In this document: in pieces, positions 45,732 through 58,084 of the stretch
Numbering within the stretch: position 1 is the stretch's first letter
Layout: each line of letters opens with the position of its first letter
Assembly (NCBI GenBank): GCA_963556195.1
Contig: OY744525.1
Location: 77,659,844-77,723,843 of the forward strand
DNA from: Sepiola atlantica
Lineage: Eukaryota; Mollusca; Cephalopoda; Sepiida; Sepiolidae
Direction of reading: 5' to 3'
Length of the DNA: 64,000 nucleotides
Position numbers and translations under genes: made by a program
The notes under the pieces: generated by a model
What the model was told of the DNA's origin: nothing
Database searches by the model: none
Seen by the model: only the letters and a program-made list of their open reading frames with translations

Positions 45732-48235
45732 TAAATAATCCATAAAAATATGTTTGCTATTACGGAATTTTATATCTGCAATGTGTTATTATTAAATTAT
45801 TAAACTATAATTCTAAAAGCTATACTTAGAATGTACTGAAAGAATGTACTGAGACGTCGTTAATAGTGAACACTAACAGTAATGTTATGATGCGAATTCT
45901 AGCAGGTAATCTATTCAAGAAAGTTAACCTAGAAGCTCCCATATCCTGAATAATGTTTAGAAATTAATCGTAGCTGACTACGTCATGTAGAAAGTGACAT
46001 TACGGACTACCGTACAAGTGTTGTAAACAATGGAATTAAATGCTGCGTTGGTCGTGACATTGTTATGTGTTCACAGAAGATGTCGGAGCCTTTAAAATGT
46101 CATGAATATGTTTACTGAAGGTTGTATGTACGAAATTAAATTATGATAAAAAATTTATAAAGTAAAAAAAATGGAATAATTGGAAATAAAATTGTCTCGC
46201 AGTTGAGTGTAGTGGATGGTGGACACCATTTTGAATCGAGTTTGGTTAAAAGTTGAGACGTTCTTTATTGATTCTGAAAATCCGGAAAGAGTTGAAGTGT
46301 ATTATTAATAGAACAGTAAATAATTTCATGTAATCCAATATTCTGGAAGTAGCAAGGAATATGAGGGAGGGTTTATTTGATTTATGAATCCGGTATATTA
46401 TGTATGAAATTGTTAGAAGAATGAAATGAAACAATTATGGTGATAATTGTATAAATTATCTGATGTAATTTATTTACCAGCGCTAAGTGGGAGGGCAGGA
46501 GTAGGAAATGTTAGAGAGAAAACTGTTTACTACTTTCTGTATGGAGTATGTTTTTGTAAGAGTCTGTGATCGTGGTCTAAAAGTAATATTTATTCTTAGA
46601 TAGTGAAAATAATCATAAATTTCTTGAAACATGCACGAGTGAATAAGCTGAATAGCGTGGTAAGTTTAGTAGCCTATGATGTATGTGGTTATATTCTTAC
46701 TCTCGTCGAAGGTCTTCACTTTATATATAAGATTAATAAATATACACAATGATTTTTTTAAATTTATTGACTATTTATTTTTGTACGCAATTTTGCCATT
46801 ATTATTATTATTATCATTTTTATTATTATTATTATTATTATTATTCAAAGAAAGTTATTAAAATATTAATTTTAAAGGGAAATAACTAAAATATGTTGAT
46901 TTTACACTAATTAAATAAATTACGTTTATTGTATCGACAATCATTGAATTTTATGCTATTTTGAAGATACATTTTAAAGATTAATTTCTACCAAATATAT
47001 TGATAAAAACGTTGGATTAAAAAAACCTTTTCATTGCATTTTTTACACTAATACACTTTTTAGTACACTACTGGCAAAATGTTGCATATAGGCATTATTT
47101 TAAATGGGCAAAAATTGAAAATAGGCATTCAAATATAAGATTTAAATGAATTTATATCTTAAAAACACAAAGGAATCTTAGCAAATCTCAAAATATTAGC
47201 AAGATGTCAAATATTAGCTTACGGTCTTACACTTAAAGTGATATCCTCATGCATATAGACAAGATCCTTTGATGCCTACATCTATACTTTGACCACTCAT
47301 TGGTGAAATAAAACATTAATCAAAGAAGGTACGTGTTTCCTATGGAGCACTGAAAAAAATGCTCATTTTTAAAGGAGCTGGAGCTTAAGTGGCTTCTATT
47401 TTGAAAATGGGGAGCATGAGGGAAGCCAACTCTAATTTGAGGCATGTAGGTGAGAGCTGAAGCAGCTTCAAAAGTAGTAGAGCGCGTAAATTTCTGTAAG
47501 TATTATATTAAACAATATATATAATAAAGTGAAGTCAGTCTATTTTTCAAAGTTTGTAATCGATAGCTTTGAACCTGACAAATCACTATTTGATTCTGCC
47601 TAGCCAATTTTCCTTTTTTATTCTTTCACCATTTTCTTTGCAAGAAAAATACATTTTGATTTAGTTTCTGTCAAAAAATACTTATTCCGGCTCGGAAGAT
47701 TGATAAATTGGAAATATATTTTAATGATACTCTAAACAGAAAAACCAGTTTATGACATTAATAAATCAAACTACATTGCTCTACCTACATCATATGTTAG
47801 ATAAACAATTATATTACTTTCCAAGAAATATTAACCTATTTATTTCTTTAAATTACTTGTCTGCCATAATAGTAGATAAAATACTTATTCTTGAACATCT
47901 ATTTACAATGTTGTTTCCATTAAATGATACACGCGGCCTATTATTAATCCTAAAAAATGGATTTAAAATGGTACAAGTGACTACTTATAAATCATAAACA
48001 ATGGGTTTTTAGGATAAGTGTATTATTATTTATTTAACTTATTCATTCCAAAAATATGTCATTAAAACAAATACAAAAACAAATTACGTTTTCTTAAAAA
48101 CAAAAAATATTATATTACTTTTATTTTTAAAACTTACATTTCAAAACAAAACAATACTTTTTGGAATAAATAAATGGTATAGTTTAAAACAATATAGTTT
48201 AAAACAAAAACCAAAGAAAAATGATAGTTATATGA

Positions 48236-49490
48236 CTCGCAGGTAACGCCGGGTAGATACAACTATTATTCATAACTTTATAAGTTAAAATAACAAAATA
48301 AATAATTGATCACAGCTGAGATATTATTCAACCAAATAATAAAAAAGAACATGATGTTTATGGAGAGATTTTTCTAAACAAAATAATATTTTTGATTAAA
48401 GAAACGGCACAGTTTATGAAAAAAGGAAAACAAAAAGAAACTAATAACACTCGCAGAAAACACTGGGTGGATACAGCTACTTAAATACTAAAAAAATACA
48501 AAATAAATATTTTTCCAAATCAGGACATTTTATGTCTGGGGGATGAAAAAAATTGCTGACTACAAAATTAAATAGAGAGTTTACAGAGAGAGATTTTCTT
48601 CTGTCTTGTTACAGCATATATTACATGTCCAGATTAAAAATAAACATAGATACAACAAAATAACTTTATGGTAACAAGAATTAAATTTTAAATAATGAGA
48701 GAAGTGTTGTGATTTTCTTTTCTTCCAATTTGCCTTAAAAAATAAAATAAAAGAAAAACTACCATAGAACCAAGTACTATAAGGGCAAGGGAGATAACTC
48801 TGTGTTCTTATCCTTCTTTGCTAATCATGTTGACTGCATACGTTTTCTTGAAACATTTCCATAATTGTTTTTTATCATGGAAATAGTCACGTCTGATATA
48901 TTTTCTTTTTGAGACTTATATCAGATGGGCTTTCTTTTATTTTTTCATTTTATTACTTAAAACCCCCCCACCCACAGTTATGTAAATGTAAAATAACAAA
49001 TTTGTGTGCGTTTTTTATGATCCTTTTGCCTTATACAAAAATATTAACGTATTATTAATTTCTATTAGATGTGTAAATAAAATAAGGCAAAACTAAAATG
49101 ATTTTTTTAAAATATCCTATTCAAAATAAATTTGTAAAATTGACTATATTTTTCTCTCGACAAGCGATTTTATTGTAAAATCGATTTTTTAAATAACATA
49201 TTCTTTCATTTTTCATATTTTCTTACAATACAAGAAATTAATAAAGAGAAAGGATAAAAAAGTGGGCACCGCCAAGTAGGGACAGCTAGCTTCTTCTGAA
49301 AAATTAATCACAACACTGTTATAAAGATGGAGGCTAGTGAAGAAGAAAAAAAGAAAAACAATGTTTAAAGTTAATGGGTGAAGAGACAAAAATGTTATGA
49401 AAAATGGAAAGAAAGAAAGAAAAACAGAAGTAAAAACTATTAAGTTACTAGCTGTATCTACCTGGCATTGCCCAAGAGGATTTTTACTTT
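48236..49490. repeat. Cluster of ACTAGCTG-family repeat ends
   Basis: Reverse-complement ends resembling AGTTGTATCTACCCGGCGTT at 48236-48262, 48452-48481 and 49267-49291, then a forward end ACTAGCTGTATCTACCTGGC at 49447. They mark several nested or broken copies of the family also found at 11301, 50706 and 60189. Confidence 0.5.
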
Positions 49491-50061
49491 TGTTTTTTTT
49501 TTACTTTTTTTCTTTTTAAATCGCATAGATACTTTTGAGTTTCTTTTTTTAAACTCTTGATTGGGCAAAGCACAAACCAAGTTGTTTGCAGGCAAGCTCA
49601 TAGAGAAAGTTAGTGAAGATTTATGTAATGAATGTAGGGAGAAGGAAACTGGCTATCGCTCTGGTGTGTCAGCAAAGGAGGGAGGGGGGGAGGGGCATTT
49701 AAGAAACCAAAATTCATTCTGGTGGATTTAACACATGAACATAATTTTATTGATATAGATGTAAATAGTGATTTAATCGTAAGTTTTTAGTCAGCTTTAA
49801 AGAAAAAAAAAGAAAATCCTTTAGTGATATATGTTGTTTTTATTTGTTGTTTATATAAAAATGTTGTCACTTTGCCTATTTTTTCAAATTTAACTATTCG
49901 ACATATTCTTCTCTGGTGAAGATTCATGAAAGAAATCTTTCAGAAAATAAATATGTAAAAATCTGTTGCTGTTGTTTGATGTTATATGTAAATGTTGTAT
50001 CTATAAACACTTATGTAAGTATTATTCTCGTTCCCTAATGTTGATTTTTCCTTTCCATTAG

Positions 50062-50224
50062 ATGTATGTTCAGGATGTAGCATTACCGTCTAGTAGTGAT
50101 AGAAACAAGAAACGAACAACCAGAATGCAAGACTACTCCAGTGGAAGTTCGATAAAGTCTTCTCATAATGATGATAGACAAGGTTTAAGTGATGCAGAAT
50201 CATTACAGACTGAGAATGTATCTG
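50062..50224 (+). CDS. Protocadherin E, middle cytoplasmic exon
   Basis: Starts after TTTCCATTAG with MYVQDVALPSSSDRNKKR and ends GTA TCT G|GTAAGT in phase 1. Encodes 54 residues of cytoplasmic tail, the same length as gene B and similar to it in the second half (ending SLQTENVSG, against RQTEDMSG in B). Supported by splice sites, phase and paralogy. No recognised domain. Confidence 0.9.
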
Positions 50225-50462
50225 GTAAGTGATAAGAAAAAATATATATTAATGTTTAAATCTAGAAATATGATGTGTTTTTATGCATAAACTTCAAAGA
50301 AAATTCCCAATTTCATTCAATTCTGTCAAAAGCTATTTTGAAAACAATTTTAAAAATTATTTCAAAATTTATTTTTAACTCGCATCTTCATCTTTGTTGC
50401 TTTATTCATGAATTTTAGGCTGGTGCTTCCTCAGATGGGATTGAAGGGATACTAATCACTAT

Positions 50463-50600
50463 TTACTTGCCTTTCTATAAGGGCAAAGTTAGACACACGG
50501 TCAATTTTTAATGTGGGGATCCAGCTCCCCAAAAAGGGGCACTTTGGATTGGGACAAAGATTAAAATTTCCTCAGTCTAGAAGGACCTTTCGTTACTTGT
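50463..50600 (+). repeat. Dispersed repeat (CCAGCTCCCCAAAAAGGGGC family)
   Basis: ATTTACTTGCCTTTCTATAA, GGGGATCCAGCTCCCCAAAA, TTGGATTGGGACAAAG and CCTCAGTCTAGAAGGA, colinear with the copy at 31229-31380. Confidence 0.7.
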
Positions 50601-50705
50601 CTGGATACTTCATAGAATAATAACGGTTTCACATTTCAGAACTTTAGTTTGTATATTTTGTAATATTTCTATTGCAACTTGATAAGGATGTCTTTTTATA
50701 ATATT

Positions 50706-51020
50706 ACTAGCTGTACCTACCTGGTACTGCCCGGAAGTCTTGTTGCTTTTAAATGATGCTGTTGGTCTTTTTTACCTAATTATTATTTTTTAATGAAATT
50801 TTAAGAGTTAAATTTACTTATTATGGTATTGTTTGGTCATTAAATTATTAATTGAACCAAATTGTTATGAAATTTTAACCAATTTATTAAGGTAATGTTT
50901 TTTAATGTCTATTTATAGAATTATTGGGTGTAAATAGCTTCCAAAACTTTCAATACATAAGAATTTAATAAGAATTTGAAAGTCAAAATAAGCTTTCTAT
51001 TCGACAGTTTAAATGCTTAC
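50706..51020 (+). repeat. Dispersed repeat of the ACTAGCTG family
   Basis: Starts ACTAGCTGTACCTACCTGGT and continues with TTTGGTCATTAAATTATTAA and AATTATTGGGTGTAAATAGC, matching 11301-11600 in order and orientation. Confidence 0.65.
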
Positions 51021-51422
51021 AAATTCCTTTCAAATTTCGAAGAGTCATGAAGTAATTCATTCTTTTATTTTTCAACTATTAACAAAAGATTAAAATTACT
51101 GACTTTCTTTTTTACAAAGAAACCGAAATGAATTATGGTGGATTAAATTTCATAATTAAATTATTTTAAAAATAGAATTTAAAAAAATTAGTTTTATCTC
51201 ATGCAACTGTATTTTTGATTGCAATAAATATTTGATTAATAAAAATAATAATGTGGAAGTCATGTAGAAGTGAGAAATACAAAGGAAAAACGAGTCTCAT
51301 AATTTTCTTAATATAGAGATTATGAGTATAACATAAATAAAAGAAATATATAAAAAATTGTTCATAAATTATCACAAATGTTATTAGGCATTTATGACAA
51401 TGCTTTTTCTTTCCTTTTTTAG

Positions 51423-51706
51423 ACATATACCCATCACAATATTGTAACCCACCGCCATCCAAAAACGACCAAACCACAGAGATGAGGTCCTTGGGACAGA
51501 TTGTCAGTTACCCCAGTGATACTACAATAGTGGCAAGAGGTTTTTATACACCTTATATGAATGAAAATAGTCCGCTAACGGATGGAAAATCATATTTAGG
51601 TGCTGATATAAGCAGCCCTATTGGTAGGCATTCACAATCGAGAACTGTGTCTGCTAGTGATAGTCAATCTTCTGTTAATAGACCCCTGCCACCTGTACCA
51701 CAATAA
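51423..51706 (+). CDS. Protocadherin E, terminal cytoplasmic exon
   Basis: Completes a split codon (G|AC, Asp) after TTTTTTAG and reads DIYPSQYCNPPPSKND to TAA at 51704-51706. Carries SLGQIVSYPSDTTIVARG, FYTPYMNENSP and the C-terminal SVNRPLPPVPQ. At 284 bases it is slightly shorter than the 290-base exons. Distal cytoplasmic tail; the invariant YMNE and RPLPPVP motifs are kept although the surrounding serine-rich part varies. Confidence 0.92.
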
Positions 51707-52207
51707 TCCCTCCTCCCCGAAAATAATGGTTTTAAACTTGAATTTAGGTATTCATTCAAAAATGTATATATTGAACTAACGTTATATTTTGTAATCTAGA
51801 TTACATGATTTAACAAAAAAATATCTCTCACATAGAAAAGTTTTCAAAAGTTTAATAAAACATAAGTAGATTGTAAGATAGATTTAATTATTTAATCTTT
51901 AAAATCAACAATAATAATTAATATTTTCAATTGTAAATTTTCTCAATGATATAAAAGATTGTATAAAAATAGACATACTGTTGGGTCACAATCACTATTT
52001 AATCTACTTTTATTTAATTAATTAAGACATTCTTCTTGCATAACTAAACAAATTTTTATTATGACAACATGTCAGGAAAAAAGAAAAAAAATGTTACTAT
52101 TTCCTGAAGAAGACTTTATACAGTCGAAACTAAGTTGATTATAAATAAGTAAATATTTATTTAAAAATAAATAATTATGCCTTGTCTGGATTTCAAAACT
52201 TACTTAT

Positions 52208-52311
52208 AAAAATAATAAGTCTCTTAACTTCTATATTCTACTTATTATTATTATATAAAAATATTATCATCGTTTATTATTCTTATATAGAAGTAAAGAG
52301 ACTTATTATTT
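52208..52311. repeat. Inverted repeat, first of a hairpin pair
   Basis: Arm AAAATAATAAGTCTCTTAAC...TTCTATAT (52208-52235) is mirrored at 52284-52311 with one mismatch; the loop is about 48 bases. Confidence 0.85.
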
Positions 52312-52313
52312 TG

Positions 52314-52371
52314 CCATCTAATTTACATACATGTTTGTGGTGTATACAGACACACGTATGTAAATTAGATG
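52314..52371. repeat. Inverted repeat, second of a hairpin pair
   Basis: Arm CATCTAATTTACATAC (52314-52329) is mirrored as GTATGTAAATTAGATG (52356-52371). It starts two bases after the first hairpin ends. Confidence 0.85.
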
Positions 52372-53310
52372 TCTATGGTAAAAAAGAGAGTTACTCTTTC
52401 TCTAAATGCTCACAGAGACATTAAGAAATATTAATGAGTGGTTGAATCAACATAGTGTGAGGGGGGGGGGGCAAGAGAAATACGTAGATAGCAAAGAGAA
52501 AGATGGGTGACTTATTCAGTTAATTATAAATTACAACTAATTAAAAAAATTAAAACACATTTTTTTCCAAATATAACTCAATCCCAGAACAAAGAATATT
52601 TTAACATATATTTTATTTTATTAAACTATATAGGAAAGAAGCCTTAAAGAAACAAACGTTGATTAACTTACATTCAATATAATAATAGATTACAGTATCA
52701 TTTAAAAAAATTTTTTTTTTGAAGAATATCATACATAAAAAAGAATTAAATAAAAACTAAACAATGAAGTTTAAAATTATTTTATAATCTTTATTATCTG
52801 TATTTGTTTACTGATTTTAAGTTCATTTAAGTTTTCTTTTCATTATGACATTTTATAAAAATATGTACTGTTATATTGATAAAACAGATATACTTCTCTT
52901 ATACTTATCACTTTCATAATTATCATTAATATATTAATATTATCATTAATATATTAAAACTTTCTTTTTTATATGTGATATTTGATAAAAAGTAAACCCC
53001 TTTTCTTATTTGGATAAGAGAAAACTGACAAAATGTATGAATGTGAGAAAATTGTTTTAGCTATACTAAAGTAAGGAATGGAAGAAGAAAAAATTCACTA
53101 GTGGATGAATTAATGTCTAAATTTTATGAAAATAAAATTTAGTTTTAGGCATAATTTATTTATTTTTAGATGTATATTTTGTCAGTATTACTAGAATAAT
53201 TACTAAATGATCATGAATTTAAAAATAATTGATGAATATTTTATTATTAGACTCGTTTTAGTTTATTTACTGCCAAAACATAAAGATATAACTAACAGGA
53301 AATAAGCAGC

Positions 53311-53478
53311 AGCCATTATACACAAAGCACACAGAGTAGGACTGCTGGTTACCCCTTCATACAGACCATACAAAAGAATAACTCTTGGATGGGACAAAAT
53401 AAAAGCAGCTGGAAAAATTATTATTTTTATGATGAAATCAACATTTTAACATCAATCCTACTAGAATTTACTTTTACG
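53311..53478 (+). promoter_or_regulatory. Promoter and non-coding 5' exon of gene F
   Basis: AGCCATT at 53311-53317, 18 bases, GTAGGACT at 53336-53343. Then diverged spacer, TTGGATGGGACAAAATAAAA (TATA-like) and GCAGCTGG. The 5' exon ends TTTTACG|GTAAGT at 53478. Outside the bipartite core it is clearly diverged from the D and E promoters, which makes the conserved core more meaningful. Confidence 0.7.
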
Positions 53479-54987
53479 GTAAGTTTATTTTCACCTCAAT
53501 TCTCTATACTTTTTATTTCTAAAATGTGTAGCTTGATGAAGAAGGCATATTGTCACATATACAGGACGCCATTGCTATTGTTAGAAGATTAACTGCTTAG
53601 AAATACCTTCTTTGTTTTTCACTCTTTTCTTTGTAATTTTATTTTGTTCTGGATCTTGTTTCAATTATCATACAACGAATTTTTATTTAAAAAAAAATCA
53701 TTTTCATTAACATATTTTTTTTATTATTCTATTGTGTTATACTATTGTAAAAGAAAATCATGGTTTTAACGTTTTCTTGTATTTTTATTTTCATAGTTAT
53801 GTTATGTGTTTATAATAGTTGTATAAACTTTTCTTATAGCAATTATTTTTAAGTATCATAAATCAGAAAATAAATTTGACTATTTAGTATGTCTATTTAT
53901 ATGCAATTTTTTAATATTTTCTTATAATTCATCTTTCAATCATTGAAAATCATAATTTTACTTAAAACGTTACTGCATCTATCGACATTGAATTTTGCCC
54001 TGTTATTATAACTAATGATGAAAATCAGTTGTTAAATTTTATATGGAATTTGTTTTACAGGAATTAACATAATTTTTAGTCTAACTTAAATATTTTTAGT
54101 ATGTTAGAATTATTTGATTAAATTTTATACCGAGAGATTTTTAGATCAGTAATAAAGCATAATGTAATTAAAATTAGGCAGAAATATTTGTTTTCATTAT
54201 AATATTACTTCAGTTGTTCTGTCTAATATTCTCATCCTTGTTGTTTTTTGTTGTTTTCTTTTAATCATTTCTCTATATTCTGCCTTGACCATTATATTCA
54301 TCTAGAAAAAAAAGTTGCTAGTAGAGAGTGTTAGACTTGGCAATAATTATCAAGTAAACCAATGCCCATATTATTTTTATCAATATGTATATAAATGAGT
54401 GAATAGACAGTATTTATTTTTGGTTGTAAAGGTACGCATACCATTTTATTTATTTTTGATAACTTTTTTCTTGTTTCCTTTTGTCTTGCTTCAACATATG
54501 CTCCAGTGTGTTTCCCAATCTTTAATTTAAACCTTATTAAACTTGGTATTTTTATTTTGAAATATGGTCAACTTTAATTGATATTAAAATATTATCTTAG
54601 ATTAAACACTTAAGAAAGAACAAAAGCTGTTTCATTCAAAATATGGATATAAATTTAATAAAAATGAAAATATTAGTTCAAACAACATTTAAAATAAGAA
54701 CAATTAGAAATGTAATTAAAATGGGTCACATATTTTGCCTCTCTCATGTGTGAATTAAATCTGCTTTACCTTTAAATTACAATTACATAGTATCTATGTA
54801 GATATTTTACCATTGATATTTCTTTATGACTTTTGATTACTAATTCAAAAAAAAGGAATTAACTATATTTTTGAAAGAAATTTTACAGAATTATAATTTT
54901 CTTCTGATAATATCTATAGATGAATTTGAAAATAGAATCTTATTTCTTGAACCTTACGCAATAAAGAAATTTCTTTCTTTTTTTCAG
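53479..54987 (+). other. 5' UTR intron of gene F
   Basis: 1.5 kb from GTAAGT to a strong polypyrimidine tract and TTTTTTTCAG. AT-rich; no repeat or exon recognised. Confidence 0.55.
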
Positions 54988-55032
54988 ATAAACTGAGGTT
55001 TTCCCCATTTTACAATAACAAACAAGATCAGA

Positions 55033-57447
55033 ATGTTGCTATTAGTAAACGCATTATTGTCAACATACATCCTACTATTCACTCTCTATGGATATGTGTG
55101 TATAGATCTTACTTACACAACTGAAGAAGGTAAAAGTTCAAATACTTACTTGGGAAATATTGCCACTGATTCAAATATCATGGAAAATATTGACTCAAAT
55201 GACTACAAATCGATTACATTCAGTTTATTACAAGAAGGTGTTGCTGGTAGTACTACGTTATTCCGTGTCTCCAAAAATACAGGAAAACTGTACACTGCCC
55301 AAACATTGGATGCTGAATCACTTTGTACTTATAATGTAGAATGTTTTCAAATGGTTGACATTGCTGTGAAAAAGGCATCCACATTCATCAAATTATTAGA
55401 AATCAAAGTTATAATAAAAGATGTAAATGACCACCAACCAGAGTTTCCAGATAAACAAATCAATATTCAATTTGATGAAGATGATGGGAAAGGTGTGAAG
55501 AGGTTAATACCTCATGCTGTTGATAGAGACATTGGAATTTTGAATGCTCAGATTACTTATGAGTTGAAAAAAAAAGAAACAGAACCATTTACATTATTTG
55601 TTTCTAAAAGTGTTGATGGGACATCGCGATTGGCCTTGAATTTAGAGGAAAAACTTGATAGAGAAATCAAAAGTTTATATGAAATTGAAGTAATTGCAAA
55701 AGATGGTGGCAATCCTCGTAAACAAACTATATTAAATGTTCAGATCACTGTAATTGATGTGAATGATAATTTCCCAGTATTTTCTCAAAATCTTTATAAT
55801 GTTTCAGTCAAAAACAAACCAGATTCTATTTTGCCTATTACTACTTTATCTGCAAAAGATTTAGATTTTGGCAAAAATGGCAAGATATTATATTATTTCA
55901 GCTCTAAAACAACTGACATTGCTAAAACTCATTTTAATTTAAACTCAGAAACTGGAGAAATTTTTTTAATCAATAAATTTACAACTGGCCAAAATCTAAA
56001 ATATAAACTTTATGTAAAAGCTTCTGATGGAGGCAATCCTCCCTTAAGCTCTTTGGCCATGGTTCAAGTGAATGTGATCAATGAACAGAACAATGCTCCA
56101 ACTATAAATATCAATTTTGCCTCTACATCTGGAGACAAGTCTATTGAGATTTCAGAAGATATTAAGGCAGGAAGTTTTATTGCATATGTAAAAGTTACAG
56201 ATCCTGATCTTGGTCAAAATGGGGATGTTACATGTAATCTTGATCATAATAAGTTTCAACTACAAAGTCTGGATACAAAGAAATATCAAGTAATTATAAA
56301 GAAACCACTGGACAGAGAGAGTGAAGATCACCATGACATTAGGATCAGTTGTGAGGATAAAGGAAATCCTCCACTTCAAAGTGAAAGCAGATTTTCAGTC
56401 CAAGTGATGGATGTGAATGATGAACATCCACAATTTTCTAAACAATTATTTAAATTCTTCATTGATGAAAACCAGAGATCCAAAATTCCTATTGGCACCA
56501 TCAATGCCACAGATCCAGACTTGGGACTTGGAGGTAAACTGTCTTTTTCTTTACTGACCACCAATAAACAATTTGTACCATTCCGAATCACTGAAACTGG
56601 ATTAATCTCTTCAATTATGTCTTTAGACCATGAGTTTCAAGATACTTATAATTTTGAAGTGTTTGTAAAAGACAAAGGAAGTCCATCATTGAATAACACA
56701 GTGAATGTGATTGTTAAGGTGAGAGATGAAAATGATAATGCTCCATATTTCACATTTCCCAGTGTTAATCCTTATAATATGGATGTAACATATTACCCCC
56801 ATCATACAAAGAACATCAGCCAGATAAAGGCATCAGACAGTGACAGTCAAGAGAATGCATTTCTAAAATATGAAATAATCAGAGGCAATAGCAGACAGAT
56901 ATTCAGCATCAACCAGTACACTGGTTTGTTATGTTCAACTCATGTCCTAAGCCAACAAGATGCTGGCTCATATGAGCTGGAGTTTCTAGTGAAGGACAGT
57001 GGTAGCCCAGTTCTATCAGCCAGAACTACTGTATATTTGACACTGACCGTAAGCAACAAGACATCAGAAATGTTAAATGCTGTTAACATCAAAAAAGATA
57101 ACAAGATCCACCTGACTTCAGCAATTATCATTGTGTCTGTAGCAGTGACAATAGCTGTGATCATTACAGCTTCAATCTCAGTGTGTATCCTTCGCTGTTG
57201 CAATCCTCGAAGTGTTCCAGTAGCAGAAGGCGGATATGTGAGTAGTGGTCAGAGACATTTGATAAGTCCTCCTTACCCAGCAAATCCTTGGTCTAATGTT
57301 GCTCTTCCTACAAGTGATGCAGCTGGTATGAGAAGAAGCAGTCAACCACCAACACCCAGAATGCAAACACATCCTTACTCAAGTGCTCAACAACTGCTGT
57401 CCTCTCAAGTAAGAAAACCAGAACCAGCCCCAGACTCTATTTCACAG
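55033..57447 (+). CDS. Protocadherin F, large ectodomain exon
   Basis: Encodes 805 residues with signal peptide (about 1-24), six EC repeats, transmembrane helix (about 694-719) and proximal tail. Positions are shifted by +6 from gene B because of a longer signal sequence. EC1 keeps CX5C (LCTYNVEC). EC2 is its own type (DEDDGKGVKRLIPHAVDRDIG), EC3 is C/D-like and EC4 D/E-like (SGDKSIEISEDIKAG). Small distinctive changes are DEHPQF in the EC4/EC5 linker, where the others have DEQPQF, and SRQIFS in EC6. The start ATG 55033 lies 45 bases inside the exon. It ends CAG|GTAATG in phase 0; readthrough adds only VMFYD. Total protein 953 residues. Same predicted adhesion role. Confidence 0.93.
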
Positions 57448-57927
57448 GTAATGTTTTATGACTGACATTTTTCAATCTTTATTCCTTGTATTTTTCATAA
57501 TGATATATTAGCTGTAATTGTCAAAATTATTTTTTATTCTAATAATTTTTCTTAATTGTAACAAAAGTTACATTCACGTTTGATAAATCTAATAAATCAT
57601 TAAAAAATATTTTTCATAATCAACTTTTTTTTTTATAAGAAAACAGTTATAATTGTCAAAGAAAAGCTCACTATTCAGGAATTTTAATATTTTCATTTAT
57701 AACTTTTGTAAATCTTCGTCATGAATATCTACTTCCAGCAAATATTAACTGTAATATACATGGAAGGAACTCTTTCATTCATATAACATTAATTCTGAAT
57801 ATAATATATTTCTTCCATTGTGTTTTATATAACAAAAAATATAGGCTTTAATGGCTGAGAATATTAAAGTATGCTCTTTACTTGATATACTATTAATTTC
57901 TACTTTTTGATTTTTGAACATTTTCAG
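57448..57927 (+). other. Gene F intron between coding exons 1 and 2
   Basis: 480 bases from GTAATG to ACATTTTCAG. AT-rich, no features. Confidence 0.6.
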
Positions 57928-58084
57928 ATGTATGCTCAAGACATTGCACTACCACCCAGTAGTAGTAAAAATCATGGGAAGGCAAACAGATTACAAAATT
58001 ATTCTAGTTCTCTAAAGTCTCCTCACCATGATAATAGACAAGACTTGAATGAAAGAAACTCAAGACAAACTGAAGATATTACAG
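57928..58084 (+). CDS. Protocadherin F, middle cytoplasmic exon
   Basis: Starts after ACATTTTCAG with MYAQDIALPPSSSKNHGK and ends ATT ACA G|GTAAGT in phase 1. Encodes 52 residues, a length between those of C/D (48) and B/E (54); the end SRQTEDITG resembles gene B. Cytoplasmic, likely disordered. The frame stays open past the donor to 58134, but phase and paralogy fix the exon end at 58084. Confidence 0.9.

Larger units (their letters stand above)
45195..50061 (+). other. Gene E intron between coding exons 1 and 2
   Basis: 4.9 kb from GTAATA to TTTCCATTAG, the largest intron of the array. It has a MITE-like element at 45326-45731, ATT-rich repeat near 46800-46850, unclassified sequence at 45840-46700 and 47040-47480, three minus-strand pieces of the ACTAGCTG family (48236-48262, 48452-48481, 49267-49291) and one plus-strand piece (49447-49490). 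No further exon seen. Confidence 0.5.
50225..51422 (+). other. Gene E last intron
   Basis: 1.2 kb from GTAAGT to TTCCTTTTTTAG. Holds a CCAGCTCCCC-family repeat (50463-50600) and an ACTAGCTG-family repeat (50706-51020). Confidence 0.6.
51707..53310 (+). other. 3' UTR of gene E and spacer to gene F
   Basis: AATAAA at 51854-51859, about 150 bases after the stop, is a possible polyadenylation signal. Two adjacent hairpins lie at 52208-52371. The rest is AT-rich without features. Confidence 0.45.
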
